The position numbers were made by a program, and so were the translations under genes. Below are positions 24,582 to 33,916 of a stretch of 64,000 nt of DNA, piece after piece. The DNA lies in the NCBI RefSeq assembly GCF_015278255.1, contig NZ_JADIJC010000012.1:1-64000 (forward strand), in the 5' to 3' direction. The number at the start of each line of letters is the position of its first letter. Position 1 is the first letter of the stretch. A model generated the notes under the pieces. The model ran no database searches. It saw only the letters and a list, made by a program, of their open reading frames with translations, and was not told where the DNA came from. This DNA is from Microbacterium hibisci. GTDB lineage: Bacteria; Actinomycetota; Actinomycetes; Actinomycetales; Microbacteriaceae.

Positions 24582-24611
24582 TTGACATCGGCTCGGGGTG
24601 CGTCGCACACT
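24582..24611 (+). promoter_or_regulatory. Promoter of the arabinan-uptake operon
   Basis: TTGACA (24582-24587), an 18 bp spacer and CACACT (24606-24611), flanked on both sides by LacI operators. The operators' placement supports this promoter more than its weak -10 does. Confidence 0.6.
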
Positions 24612-24627
24612 GTTTTCCACCGAACAA

Positions 24628-24642
24628 TTCCAACGTTGTAAA
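24628..24642. promoter_or_regulatory. LacI operator O2 of the arabinan operon
   Basis: TTCCAACGTTGTAAA carries the same CAACGTTG core, 78 bp centre to centre from O1 and just downstream of the likely transcription start, so the repressor could block initiation and loop the promoter. Confidence 0.82.
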
Positions 24643-24718
24643 TCAACGGTGATACCCCACGGTCAGCGGCGATCGATCCCTCGCGCGCTGGCCACACAGC
24701 ACTATGAGAGGAAACGTG

Positions 24719-26053
24719 ATGACGAAGTCACGGAAGTCGGTCGTCGCCGCAGCGGCGATGCTCGCCGTCGGCGGCCTGATGCTGTCGGGCTGCGCGGGCG
24801 GCTCGGGCGACGGCGGCAGCGAGCAGCTGACCTTCATGTTCCGAGGCAGCGACGCCGAGAAGGCGGCGTACACCGCGGCGATCGAGCAGTTCGAGAAGGA
24901 CAACGACGTCGACGTCAAGATCATCATGACGACGGCCGACGAGTACAGCACCAAGCTCAAGGCCGCGATCACCGGCAAGCAGGTGCCCGACGTCTTCTAC
25001 ATCGACCCGGGCAGCGTGCAGGCGTACGTCAAGACCGGCATCATCAAGGACATCACCGAGTACGTCGAGAACGACGAGGACCTCGACCTCGACAACGTCT
25101 GGCAGTACGGCGTCGACAGCTACCGCTTCGACGGAAAGCTCATGGGCCAGGGCGCGATCTACGCGATGCCCAAGGACGTCGGCCCGTTCTCGTTCGGCTA
25201 CAACCGCTCGATGTTCGAGGCGGCGGGCATCCCGCTGCCCAGCACCGACGAGCCGTACACCTGGGACGAGTTCGTCGAGGTGTCGAAGCAGCTGACGAAG
25301 GACCTCAACGGCGACGGCACGCTCGACCAGTGGGGCACCGGCCTCAACGTGATGTGGAACCTGCAGCCGTTCGTATGGTCGAACGGCGGCGACTGGCTGA
25401 ACGAGGACCGCACCGAGGTCACCGTCGACAGCCCCGAGTTCGCCGAGGCGCTGCAGTGGTTCGCCGACCTGTCGACGGTCGAGGGCGTGACGCCGTCCAC
25501 CACCGACGCGCAGACGCTCGACACCTACCAGCGCTGGATGCAGGGCCAGATCGGCTTCTTCCCGGTCGGCCCGTGGGACGTCCCCGTGTACGAGACCCTC
25601 GAGTTCGACTGGGATCTCATCCCCTACCCCGTCGGCGCGACCGGTGAGACCGCCACCTGGACCGGCACCCTCGGCATCGCCGTGAGCGAGTCCACGAAGG
25701 ACCCCGACACCGCCGCGAAGCTCGCGATCTACCTCTCGACCGACCCGACGGCTCAGCAGTCGCTGGTCGACGCCGGCGTGCAGATCCCGAACCTCATCGA
25801 CATGGCCGACGAGTGGGTCGCGTCCTCGACGCTCCCGCCGAACAACAAGCAGGAGTTCCTCGACATCGTCCAGGACTACGGCCGCGCGCTCCCGGCGAAC
25901 ACCACCTACAGCCCCGAGTGGTACGACGAGCTGTTCAAGAACATCCAGCCCGTCCTGGACGGTGACCAGACGGCCGCGGACTACCTGAAGGAAGTCCAGC
26001 CCCGCATGCAGGAGATGCTCGACAAGGCCAACGCCGATGCCGGCATCGGCTGA
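24719..26053 (+). CDS. ABC sugar importer, substrate-binding lipoprotein
   Basis: 444 residues. Signal peptide with lipobox GLMLSGC (Cys about residue 23), then a family-1 extracellular solute-binding domain: LTFMFRGSDAEKAAYTAAIEQFEKDNDVDVKI, KLKAAITGKQVPDVFYID, PYTWDEFVEVSKQL and GQIGFFPVGPWDVP. The ATG at 24719 follows GAGAGGAAAC; an ATG five codons earlier is less well placed. First gene of the operon, followed by two permeases and arabinan-degrading enzymes, so the likely ligand is an arabino-oligosaccharide. Expression should be under the LacI encoded at 32781. Confidence 0.94.
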   Translation: MTKSRKSVVAAAAMLAVGGLMLSGCAGGSGDGGSEQLTFMFRGSDAEKAAYTAAIEQFEKDNDVDVKIIMTTADEYSTKLKAAITGKQVPDVFYIDPGSVQAYVKTGIIKDITEYVENDEDLDLDNVWQYGVDSYRFDGKLMGQGAIYAMPKDVGPFSFGYNRSMFEAAGIPLPSTDEPYTWDEFVEVSKQLTKDLNGDGTLDQWGTGLNVMWNLQPFVWSNGGDWLNEDRTEVTVDSPEFAEALQWFADLSTVEGVTPSTTDAQTLDTYQRWMQGQIGFFPVGPWDVPVYETLEFDWDLIPYPVGATGETATWTGTLGIAVSESTKDPDTAAKLAIYLSTDPTAQQSLVDAGVQIPNLIDMADEWVASSTLPPNNKQEFLDIVQDYGRALPANTTYSPEWYDELFKNIQPVLDGDQTAADYLKEVQPRMQEMLDKANADAGIG

Positions 26054-26082
26054 GCGGGAGTCTTCCGAAGCCTGATCGGAGA

Positions 26083-26142
26083 ACGGATGCCGCGGCCCCG
26101 GCCGCGCCGAGCGCACCGGCCGCGCCGGGTCGCGGCATCCGT
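26083..26142 (+). terminator. Stem-loop between binding protein and permease genes
   Basis: ACGGATGCCGCG (26083-26094) pairs perfectly with CGCGGCATCCGT (26131-26142), with GC-rich sequence between that includes two copies of CCGGCCGCGCC. Sitting between lipoprotein and permeases, it probably lowers downstream transcription so that binding protein is made in excess. Confidence 0.75.
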
Positions 26143-26178
26143 CCCCTTCCTGCCGTCCTTCTCGAATCGAGGTCCCTC

Positions 26179-27084
26179 ATGTCGACGACGACACCCGTCC
26201 GCCGCTCGCGGCTCCACCGTCGCGAGCACCGCGTGGCACTCGCGCTCGTCGCGATCCCCGTCGTCGGGTTCCTGGTGTTCACCGGCTACCCGCTCGTCTT
26301 CTCGGTCTACGCGTCGTTCACGAAGTGGAACGGCCTGAGCGAGCCCGCCTTCAACGGCATCGACAACTTCGTCGAGATGGTGGGCGACACGTACTTCTGG
26401 CAGTCCATGGGCAACACGATCTTCTACATGATCGGCATCCCCATCGGCCTGATCCTCTCGCTGATGCTCGCGCTCGCGCTCAACCGCAAGATGCGCGGCA
26501 CCACCTTCTTCCGCACCGTGTACTACGTGCCGGTCATCTCGTCGCTGGCTGCGGTGGCGATCCTCTGGCAGTGGGCCTACAACGGCGACTTCGGCCTGGT
26601 GAACCAGGTGCTCGCGCTGTTCGGCATCGAAGGCCCGAACTGGCTGCAGAACCCCGACACGGTGAAGCCGGCGATCATCATCATGGCCGTCTGGAAGGGC
26701 CTCGGCTACTCGATGCTGCTGTACCTCGCGGCGCTGCAGTCGGTGCCGCGCCACCTCTACGAGGCGGCCGCCCTCGACGGGGCCGGCGCGTTCCAGCAGT
26801 TCCGCCACATCACCGTGCCGATGCTCAACCCGGTCACGTTCTTCCTCGTCGTGACGAGCATCATCGGCGGCGCGCAGATCTTCATCGAGATCAACATCAT
26901 GACCCCCACCGGCGGTCCCGAGTTCAGCTCGGCCTCGATCGTCTGGTACATCTGGCAGAAGGCGTTCAACTACCTGCAGATGGGCTACGCGACGGCGATG
27001 TCGGTGGTCCTCGGCCTGCTCGTCTTCGTCGTGACCGCGATCCAGTTCCGGCTCAACCGCCGCTTCCAGTTCTCGATCGACTGA
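26179..27084 (+). CDS. ABC sugar importer permease (MalF/UgpA type)
   Basis: 301 residues with six predicted spans, beginning after a basic tail (RRSRLHRREHR). The EAA loop that docks the ATPase is YEAAALDGAGAFQQFRHITVPML (about 194-216). RBS GAGG 9 bases before the ATG. It pairs with the next gene as the two membrane subunits. No ATPase subunit is encoded in this operon, so a shared MsmK-type ATPase must come from elsewhere. Confidence 0.94.
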   Translation: MSTTTPVRRSRLHRREHRVALALVAIPVVGFLVFTGYPLVFSVYASFTKWNGLSEPAFNGIDNFVEMVGDTYFWQSMGNTIFYMIGIPIGLILSLMLALALNRKMRGTTFFRTVYYVPVISSLAAVAILWQWAYNGDFGLVNQVLALFGIEGPNWLQNPDTVKPAIIIMAVWKGLGYSMLLYLAALQSVPRHLYEAAALDGAGAFQQFRHITVPMLNPVTFFLVVTSIIGGAQIFIEINIMTPTGGPEFSSASIVWYIWQKAFNYLQMGYATAMSVVLGLLVFVVTAIQFRLNRRFQFSID

Positions 27085-27093
27085 GGCACCATC

Positions 27094-28053
27094 ATGACGC
27101 TCACCACCCCCGAGACCCTGTCCGCCCTCGACGCCGAGGTGACCGGCAAGGACCGCCGGCTTCCCAGACGCCGACTGGGCCGCCCGACCGGCAACTCCGC
27201 CGGCACGCCCCGTCGCTCGTCGTCGTCGCGGCGGCTCGTGAACATCGTCCTCACCGTCGTGCTGTCGATCGGCGGCATCGTGATGATCGCACCGCTGCTG
27301 TGGACGTTCAGCACGTCGCTGAAGACCCGCGAGGCCGTCTTCGCCCTCCCGCCCCAGTGGATCCCCGATCCGGTCGTGTGGGAGAACTACGTCCGCGTGT
27401 GGTCGGCGGGGCCCCTGCTGTCGGGCATCGTCAACTCGATCATCGTGTCGGCGACCGTGACCATCATCGGCACCGTCACCTCGATGCTCGCGGCGTTCGC
27501 GTTCGCCAAGCTGCGGCTTCCGGCGAAGAACCTGCTGTTCCTCATGCTGCTCTCGGCGATCATGATCCCGTTCCCGACGATCATGATCCCGCAGTTCAAG
27601 CTGTTCGCCGACCTCGGCATGGTCGACACGCTCTGGCCGCTGATCCTCCCCGGCGTCTTCGGCAACATCGTGATGATCTTCTTCATCCGCCAGTACCTCG
27701 ACTCGGTGCCCGACTCGATCATCGAGGCCGCCAAGATCGACGGCGCCGGCTACCTCCGGATCTTCTTCACGCTGATCTTCCCGGCCATCCGGCCGGCGAT
27801 CGCGGCGCAGTTCATCCTGTGGTTCATGGCGGTGTGGAACGACTACCTGGCCCCGATCATCTACCTGAACTCGCCCGAGAAGCAGACGCTGCAGCTCGTC
27901 ATCGCGAGCTTCAACGCGACCTACGCGAGCCAGACCGACTACCCGCTCATCATGGCGGCGTCGTTCATCGCGCTGATCCCGGTGCTCGCCGTGTTCGTGA
28001 TCTTCCAGCGGCAGATCATCGAGTCGGTCGCCCTCACCGGAGCGAAGGGCTGA
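27094..28053 (+). CDS. ABC sugar importer permease (MalG/UgpE type)
   Basis: 319 residues, an N-terminal hydrophilic stretch of about 45 residues and six spans. The EAA motif reads IEAAKIDGAGYLRIFFTLIFPAI. PPQWIPDPVVWENYVRVWSAGPLLSGIVNSI is the typical external loop and span. RBS GAGG between the stop of the previous gene and the ATG. Ends one base before the GH43 gene, so transport and hydrolysis are co-expressed. Confidence 0.94.
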   Translation: MTLTTPETLSALDAEVTGKDRRLPRRRLGRPTGNSAGTPRRSSSSRRLVNIVLTVVLSIGGIVMIAPLLWTFSTSLKTREAVFALPPQWIPDPVVWENYVRVWSAGPLLSGIVNSIIVSATVTIIGTVTSMLAAFAFAKLRLPAKNLLFLMLLSAIMIPFPTIMIPQFKLFADLGMVDTLWPLILPGVFGNIVMIFFIRQYLDSVPDSIIEAAKIDGAGYLRIFFTLIFPAIRPAIAAQFILWFMAVWNDYLAPIIYLNSPEKQTLQLVIASFNATYASQTDYPLIMAASFIALIPVLAVFVIFQRQIIESVALTGAKG

Positions 28054-28054
28054 C

Positions 28055-29365
28055 ATGACTCTCCCGGCCGAACCGGCGCAGGCCACGTCGGATCCCACGA
28101 CGTGGGGTGCGCGCAACGCGCACGACCCGACGGTCGTGCGGGGCGACGACGGCTGCTGGTACATGTTCTCGACCGATGCCGCGGTCGGCGTCGACGCCAT
28201 CCCCGCGGGGGTGCACGTGCGGACGTCGCCCGACCTCGTCGAGTGGACGTTCGTCGGCACGGCTCTGGACGGCGTGCCCTCGCGGGCGCTGGCCCACACC
28301 GGGGCCCACGGGCTGTGGGCGCCCGAGGTGCTGCGCTGGCCCACCGCAGACGGCGCGCCCCGCTGGCACATGTACTACTCCGCGTCGACCTTCGGCTCCC
28401 GCACCTCCGTGATCGGACTGGCGACCGCCGACTCGCCGGCGGGACCGTGGACGGATGCCGGACCCGTCGTCGCGACCACACACGACGTCGACGGGCACAA
28501 CGCCATCGACGCCGCCGTCGTGTTCGACCGGGCGGGACGCCCGTGGCTCACGTACGGGTCGTTCTTCGGCGGCATCCACATCCTCCCGCTCGACGCGGAG
28601 ACCGGCTTCGCCGAGCAGCCCGGCGAGACCGGCACGCTCATCGCGCGTCGCCCGGCGAGCGTCGACGGCGCCGTCGAGGGCCCGTACATCGTGTACCGGC
28701 CCGAAGAGGACCGGTTCGTGCTCTTCGTCTCGTACGACTCGCTGTTCGACAGCTACAGCGTGCGGGTCGCCGTGGCCGACGAGGTCACCGGCCCGTACCT
28801 CGACGCCAACGGTCGCGCCCTCACCGACACGGCGGATTCGGATCCGGATGCCGTGGGCACGAAGATCCTCGGCGGCCACCGGTTCCCGGGCGGCACGGCG
28901 TGGATCGCGCCCGGCCACAACTCCGTGTTCCGCGACGGCTCGCGCCTCTTCCTCGTGCACCACGTGCGCCGCGCCGACGACCCGACGCGCCATGAGGCGC
29001 AGATCCGCCGCGTGCACGTCACCGCATCGGGGTGGCCGCTGGTCTCGCCGCATCCGTACGCCGGCGACCACGCCGAGCGCCTGCCCCACGCCGAAAGCGT
29101 CGACGGCGAGTGGCATGTCGTCCACCTCGACCCGGCGAAGCGCGGGGTCGAGGCATCCGTCCCCCTCCGCGTCCGCGGCGCGGCCCACACCGACGGTCAG
29201 GCCGTGACGACCCCGCTCATCGTGCAGGCCGAAGGCGGCGACCTCGTGCTCGACGCCGTGGTGTTCGGCGCGTGGGATCCGGTCGCCCAGCGCCCGGTGC
29301 TCGCGTTCGCGGGACTCGACGCGTCGGGCACCGTGTGGACCGGTTCGAAGGCGGTGGCCCCGTGA
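28055..29365 (+). CDS. Cytoplasmic GH43 arabinanase / arabinofuranosidase
   Basis: 436 residues without signal peptide. The five-bladed propeller catalytic triad is readable: Asp24 in NAHDPTVV (base), Asp152 in NAIDAAVV (pKa modulator) and Glu208 in VEGPYIV (acid). Other hallmarks: GLWAPEVLRW, HMYYSAS and GSFFGGIHILPL. It would cut alpha-1,5-arabino-oligosaccharides brought in by the adjacent ABC importer. A C-terminal segment of about 100 residues (from RVHVTASGWPLVSP) is a second beta domain. Starts one base after the permease stop; its own stop overlaps the next start as GTGA. Confidence 0.9.
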   Translation: MTLPAEPAQATSDPTTWGARNAHDPTVVRGDDGCWYMFSTDAAVGVDAIPAGVHVRTSPDLVEWTFVGTALDGVPSRALAHTGAHGLWAPEVLRWPTADGAPRWHMYYSASTFGSRTSVIGLATADSPAGPWTDAGPVVATTHDVDGHNAIDAAVVFDRAGRPWLTYGSFFGGIHILPLDAETGFAEQPGETGTLIARRPASVDGAVEGPYIVYRPEEDRFVLFVSYDSLFDSYSVRVAVADEVTGPYLDANGRALTDTADSDPDAVGTKILGGHRFPGGTAWIAPGHNSVFRDGSRLFLVHHVRRADDPTRHEAQIRRVHVTASGWPLVSPHPYAGDHAERLPHAESVDGEWHVVHLDPAKRGVEASVPLRVRGAAHTDGQAVTTPLIVQAEGGDLVLDAVVFGAWDPVAQRPVLAFAGLDASGTVWTGSKAVAP

Positions 29366-30042
29366 TCTCGGAGTACGGCTGGACCGGCCGCGTGATGGCG
29401 TGGCTGCGCGTGGTTTCCGCGCTCATCGTGGTGAACCTCCTCTTCGTCGCGGGCACACTCGCCGGGCTCGTCGTGCTGGGGATCGCACCCGCAGCCCTCG
29501 CCGCGACCGCGTGCCTCACGCGCCTGCGCGACGGCGAGGACCAGGGCGTGGTGCGCGCGTTCGTCGCGGCATACCGCGCGGACTTCTGGCGTGCCAACCT
29601 GATCGGCCTGCCGTTCGGCATCGTGGCGGTGCTGATCGCCGCCGACACGATGGTCCTCCCGGCGCTCGACGGCCCGGCCGCGGCGGCGCTCGCCGGCTTC
29701 ACGTGGATCGTGGGCGCGATCGCCGCTCTGGTGTTCGCGTGCACGCTCACGGTCGCGGTGCGATACGACGAGACGGCCGGCGCGGTGCTCCGCTACTCGG
29801 CCGTGCTGCCGTTCACCTCGCCGGTCATGAGCCTCGCGATGCTGCTCACCCTCGGGGTCGTGGGCGTCGCACTCGCGCTGCTGCCGATGCTCGTGCCGCT
29901 CGTCGGCGTCGCCGTCGTGCTCTTCGTCGCGGGCTGGTTCGCCGATCACCGACTGGCCGCGATCGACCCCGACCACCCGCGCGCCGGCGACCGCCACGCC
30001 CACCGCGCGGAGTTCGCCGAGGGATCCGCTGCGACGCGCTGA
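29362..30042 (+). CDS. DUF624 (YesL-like) membrane protein
   Basis: 226 residues with six hydrophobic spans and the DUF624 start EYGWTGRVMAWLRVVSALIVVNLLFVAGTLAGLVVLGIAPAA. This family is found inside plant-polysaccharide operons next to sugar ABC importers, with no proven function. GTG start overlaps the GH43 stop (GTGA). The last 30 residues are hydrophilic with several His and Arg. Context suggests an accessory in oligosaccharide uptake. Confidence 0.85.
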   Translation: MISEYGWTGRVMAWLRVVSALIVVNLLFVAGTLAGLVVLGIAPAALAATACLTRLRDGEDQGVVRAFVAAYRADFWRANLIGLPFGIVAVLIAADTMVLPALDGPAAAALAGFTWIVGAIAALVFACTLTVAVRYDETAGAVLRYSAVLPFTSPVMSLAMLLTLGVVGVALALLPMLVPLVGVAVVLFVAGWFADHRLAAIDPDHPRAGDRHAHRAEFAEGSAATR

Positions 30043-30131
30043 TCCCGCCTCGACCCCCCCGCTCACGGCGCACCCGCGCCGGAACGTCCCTGCCGTGCTG
30101 TCCGCAGCCGGCCTGCCCCAGGAGGAGAAAC

Positions 30132-31643
30132 GTGACCACGTCACCCGCCACCGCCCGCATCTCGGTCGACCGTGAAGCGGTCGTCGCCCCGATCGACCGC
30201 CGCATCTTCGGCTCGTTCGTCGAGCACCTCGGCCGCTGCGTCTACGACGGCATCTACGAACCCGGACACCCCACGGCCAACGAGGACGGCTTCCGCCTCG
30301 ACGTCGTCGACCTCGTGCGCGAGCTCGGCTCGACCACGATCCGCTACCCCGGCGGCAACTTCGTCTCGGGCTTCCGCTGGGAGGACTCCGTCGGCCCGCG
30401 CGACCAGCGCCCCGTGCGCCGCGACCTCGCGTGGCACTCGCTGGAGACCAACCAGGTCGGCGTCGACGAATTCTCGCGCTGGCTCAAGCTCACCGGCTCC
30501 GAGCTGATGATGGCCGTCAACCTCGGCACCCGCGGGATCGAGGCCGCCCTCGACCTGCTCGAGTACTGCAACCACCCCTCGGGCACCGCGCTCAGCGACC
30601 AGCGCATCGCCAACGGCACCGTCGAGCCGCACGACATCCGCATGTGGTGCCTCGGCAACGAGATGGACGGCCCCTGGCAGACCGGCTACATGACCGCCGA
30701 CGACTACGGCAAGATCGCGGCCCGCACCGCGCAGGCGATGAAGGCGGCCGACCGCAACCTCGAGCTCGTGGTGTGCGGATCGTCGGGCTCGGCCATGCCG
30801 ACCTTCGGCGACTGGGAGCGCACCGTGCTCGAGCACGCGTACGAACACGTCGACTTCATCTCGTGCCACGCGTACTACCAGGAGCGCGGCGGCGACCTCG
30901 CCTCGTATCTCGCGTCGTCGATCGACATGCAGTACTTCATCGAGACCGTCGTCTCGACCGCCGACCACGTCGGCAACAAGCTCAAGTCGAAGAAGAAGAT
31001 CAAGCTGTCGTTCGACGAGTGGAACATCTGGTACCTCGACGAGCACCGCGAGTCCGACGAGGTCAACGACGAGTGGCGCTACGCCCCGCGTCAGCTCGAG
31101 GACGTGTACTCGGTGGCGGATGCCGTGGTCCTGGGCAACCTCATGATCACGCTGCTGAAGAACCACGACCGGGTGGCCTCGGCCTCTCTCGCGCAGCTCG
31201 TGAACGTGATCGCGCCGATCATGACCGAGCCGGGCGGCGCCGCGTGGCGCCAGACCACGTTCTTCCCGTTCTCGGTGACCTCGCGCCTCGCGCGCGGCGA
31301 GGTGCTGAAGCCCCGCATCGACGCCGGCACGTACACGACCGACGTCTACGGCGAGGCGTCGCTCGTCGACTCGGTGGTCACGGTGGACGACGGGTCGGCC
31401 GCGGTCTTCCTCGTGAACCGCAGCCAGACCGACGCGATCCAGGTCACGGTCGACGTCTCCGAGCTCGGCGTCGCCGCGGTCTCCGAGGCCGTCGCCCTGT
31501 GGGACGACGACGTGTACGCCAAGAACACGCTCGCCGACCAGGAGCGCGTGGGCCTGAAGTCCCTCGAGGGCGTCGTCCTCGACGGCGGCACGCTCACGGT
31601 CACGCTGCCGCCCGTGTCGTGGTCGGCCATCGCCCTCGCGTGA
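30132..31643 (+). CDS. abfA: GH51 alpha-L-arabinofuranosidase
   Basis: 503 residues, the usual size of intracellular GH51 enzymes, no signal peptide. Seen: FGSFVEHLGRCVYDGIYEPGHP (27-48), RYPGGNFVSGFRWED, acid/base Glu177 in CLGNEMDGPWQ and nucleophile Glu296 in SFDEWNIWY. It releases arabinofuranose from the ends of imported arabino-oligosaccharides. The GTG at 30132 has a strong GGAGGAG RBS. The 89 bp before it show no terminator, so it is probably in the operon that starts at 24719. Its stop overlaps the next gene as GTGA. Confidence 0.95.
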   Translation: MTTSPATARISVDREAVVAPIDRRIFGSFVEHLGRCVYDGIYEPGHPTANEDGFRLDVVDLVRELGSTTIRYPGGNFVSGFRWEDSVGPRDQRPVRRDLAWHSLETNQVGVDEFSRWLKLTGSELMMAVNLGTRGIEAALDLLEYCNHPSGTALSDQRIANGTVEPHDIRMWCLGNEMDGPWQTGYMTADDYGKIAARTAQAMKAADRNLELVVCGSSGSAMPTFGDWERTVLEHAYEHVDFISCHAYYQERGGDLASYLASSIDMQYFIETVVSTADHVGNKLKSKKKIKLSFDEWNIWYLDEHRESDEVNDEWRYAPRQLEDVYSVADAVVLGNLMITLLKNHDRVASASLAQLVNVIAPIMTEPGGAAWRQTTFFPFSVTSRLARGEVLKPRIDAGTYTTDVYGEASLVDSVVTVDDGSAAVFLVNRSQTDAIQVTVDVSELGVAAVSEAVALWDDDVYAKNTLADQERVGLKSLEGVVLDGGTLTVTLPPVSWSAIALA

Positions 31644-32647
31644 GCCGCTCGTGGCGCGCGCGGGCGCTGGCCGCGGCATCCGCTCTCCTCACCGTCGTGC
31701 TGACGGCGAGCGGATGCGCGGCCGCGCCCGCGGCGCCGGAGCTCAGCGGCGACACGCTCGTCCATGACCCGGCGTTCGTCGCAGGGGAGGACGGCGAGCC
31801 GTCGTTCCTCTACTCCACCGGCAACGGGCGGATCGGCGACGGGAACATCCAGATCCGCCGCTCGGCCGACGGCGCGGAGTGGGAGGATGCCGGCACCGTC
31901 TGGGACGAGAAGCCGGCGTGGCTCGTCGAGGCGATCCCCGGCGTCGACAACCTGTGGGCGCCGGAGCTCTACGAGCACGACGGCACGTGGTACCTGTACT
32001 ACTCGGCGTCGACGTTCGGCAAGAACACCTCGCTGATCGCCCTCGCCACGAACACGACGCTCGACCCCGACGACCCCGAGTACGAGTGGGTCGACCAGGG
32101 CGTCGTGATCGAGTCTGCGGGCACCGACTTCAACGCGATCGACCCGGGGATCGTGGAGGACGCCGACGGCGATCCGTTCATGGCGTTCGGATCGTTCTGG
32201 AGCGGCATCCGCATGGTGCCGCTGGAGTGGCCCAGCGGCCTGCGCGCCGACGACGAAGAGCCGCTGGCCATCGCCGACCGGCAGCTGCCGCCGAACGCGA
32301 TCGAGGCGCCGTTCATCCTGCCCCACGACGGCTTCTACTACCTCTTTGTATCCAAGGACTTCTGCTGCAAGGGCGTCGACAGCACGTACTCGATCGCGGT
32401 CGGCCGCTCTGAGTCCGTCACCGGCCCCTACGTCGACGCCGACGGTGTGCCGCTGCTCGAAGACGGCGGCACCCCGGTGCTCGCCTCGGACGGCGCGCGG
32501 ATCGGCCCGGGCGGACAGTCGGTCTCGGGCGGGCTGCTCGCGTTCCACTACTACGACGCCGACCTCGACGGCCAGTTCCGCCTCGGCCTCCTGCCGATCC
32601 AGTGGCGCGACGGCTGGCCGCACGTGGAGTGGCCCGTCGCGGACTGA
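31640..32647 (+). CDS. Secreted GH43 arabinanase lipoprotein
   Basis: 335 residues. Signal peptide with lipobox LTASGC (Cys26), so it is held on the outer face of the membrane. Triad: Asp43 in VHDPAFV, Asp169 in NAIDPGIV, Glu223 in IEAPFIL. VDNLWAPELYEHDGTWYLYYSASTFG and GSFWSGIRMVPL match endo-arabinanases; SKDFCCKGVDSTYSI carries a vicinal Cys pair and metal-site region seen in this subfamily. It would cut arabinan outside, supplying the importer. GTG start overlaps the GH51 stop; last gene of the operon. Confidence 0.92.
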   Translation: MSRSWRARALAAASALLTVVLTASGCAAAPAAPELSGDTLVHDPAFVAGEDGEPSFLYSTGNGRIGDGNIQIRRSADGAEWEDAGTVWDEKPAWLVEAIPGVDNLWAPELYEHDGTWYLYYSASTFGKNTSLIALATNTTLDPDDPEYEWVDQGVVIESAGTDFNAIDPGIVEDADGDPFMAFGSFWSGIRMVPLEWPSGLRADDEEPLAIADRQLPPNAIEAPFILPHDGFYYLFVSKDFCCKGVDSTYSIAVGRSESVTGPYVDADGVPLLEDGGTPVLASDGARIGPGGQSVSGGLLAFHYYDADLDGQFRLGLLPIQWRDGWPHVEWPVAD

Positions 32648-32648
32648 C

Positions 32649-32702
32649 GCGGATGCCGGCCCCTGGCCGCGCGTTCAGCGCGCCGGGGGTCGCGGCATCC
32701 GC
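32649..32702. terminator. Bidirectional terminator between GH43 and lacI
   Basis: GCGGATGCCG (32649-32658) pairs with CGGCATCCGC (32693-32702), with a nested CCCC..GCGC / GCGC..GGGG stem inside. It lies directly after the GH43 stop and faces the convergent lacI gene. Another inverted pair of the GGATGCCG motif. Confidence 0.85.
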
Positions 32703-32780
32703 CGTCCGCGGTCACGTGTGGCGGCGCGGGCAGCGGCGGCACGGCGCGAAGCGGCTGCGGACGGCGGGCGCGGGGGCGGG

Positions 32781-33797
32781 TCAGCGGGCGACGGCGGGCG
32801 CCGACTCGCGCTGCACGATCGAGAAGTCCGCGAGCAGCAGGCGCGGCGGGACGTCGAGCCCCTCGATGCGCTCGAGGAGCGTCGAGACGGCCGTGCGGGC
32901 GATCCAGTCCGCCCCGGGGTCCACGGTCGTGAGCGAGGGGATGGAGTACTGCGCCTCGTCGATGTCGTCGAAGCCCATGACGGCGACGTCGTCGGGTACG
33001 CGCAGCCCGGCCTCCTGCAGGGCGCGCATCGCACCGAAGGCGAGCGTGTCGTTGAGGGCGAACACCGCGTCGAAGTCGACGCCGCGCTCGATGATGTCCC
33101 GCATCGAGCGTGCGCCGTTGGCGCGGTGCCACTCGATCGATCCGCCGATGAGACGGCCGTCGAACGGGATGCCGTGGGCCTCGAGCGCCTCGCGGTATCC
33201 CTGCAGACGCAGTGCGGCCGAGCCGATCAGCTCGCCCTCGTGCGCGCCCACGATCGCGATCCGGCGCCGTCCCGAGCCGATGAGGTACTCGGTCGCGGCG
33301 CGCGCGGCTTCGACGTTGCGCATGGTGAGGTGATCGGTCGGCCCCTCGAAGATGCGCTCGCCGAGCAGCACGAGCGGGTAGTCGACGTTCAGGTGCCCGA
33401 CGTCGTCCTGGCTCATCTCGAGCGGGCTGAAGATCAGGCCGTCGCTCATCTTGCGGCGCGGACTGGTCAGCAGGTCGAGCTCGCGCTGGCGTCCGCCGCT
33501 GCCGGTCTGCTCGAGCGTGACCACGACGCCGGCGGCCTCGGCGGCGGCGATGACGGATGCCGCGAGCTCGGCGAAGTACGCCAGCGCGAGGTCGGGCACG
33601 GCCAGGGCGATGGCGCCGGTGCGGCCGGAGCGGAGGCTCCGCGCCGTGAGGTTCGGGGTGTACCCGAGTTCCGCGATCGCGGCCTCGACGCGCTCCTTGG
33701 TGGTGGGCCGGATGTGCGGGTAGTCGTTGATGACGTTCGACACCGTCTTGATCGAGACCCCGGCCAGGCGCGCGACGTCGTGCAGCGTGGCAGCCAT
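32781..33797 (-). CDS. LacI-family repressor of the arabinan operon
   Basis: 338 residues. DNA-binding head MAATLHDVARLAGVSIKTVSNVINDYPHIRPTTKERV with the hinge YTPNLTARSLRSGR, then the sugar-binding core (TGAIALAVPDLALAYFAELAASVIAAAEAAG). A perfect copy of the palindrome TACAACGTTGTA lies at 33850-33861 in its own upstream region, and two near copies flank the promoter of the operon at 24719. It therefore very probably represses both, with arabinose or an arabino-oligosaccharide as inducer. RBS AAGGGGG before the ATG. Confidence 0.93.
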   Translation of the reverse strand: MAATLHDVARLAGVSIKTVSNVINDYPHIRPTTKERVEAAIAELGYTPNLTARSLRSGRTGAIALAVPDLALAYFAELAASVIAAAEAAGVVVTLEQTGSGGRQRELDLLTSPRRKMSDGLIFSPLEMSQDDVGHLNVDYPLVLLGERIFEGPTDHLTMRNVEAARAATEYLIGSGRRRIAIVGAHEGELIGSAALRLQGYREALEAHGIPFDGRLIGGSIEWHRANGARSMRDIIERGVDFDAVFALNDTLAFGAMRALQEAGLRVPDDVAVMGFDDIDEAQYSIPSLTTVDPGADWIARTAVSTLLERIEGLDVPPRLLLADFSIVQRESAPAVAR

Positions 33798-33849
33798 CCC
33801 GCACCCCCTTGCATCGCGGTCGGCGACCGGCGTCGACCTGAGTCGAGCC

Positions 33850-33861
33850 TACAACGTTGTA
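33850..33861. promoter_or_regulatory. LacI autoregulatory operator
   Basis: TACAACGTTGTA is a perfect 12 bp palindrome, 53 bases upstream of the lacI ATG, and the best copy of the site found twice around the arabinan promoter. Confidence 0.85.
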
Positions 33862-33916
33862 ACTCTCCGTCGGCTCACCGATCCTCATTGTGGCCGAGGG
33901 GTGGCATGCGAAGCAA

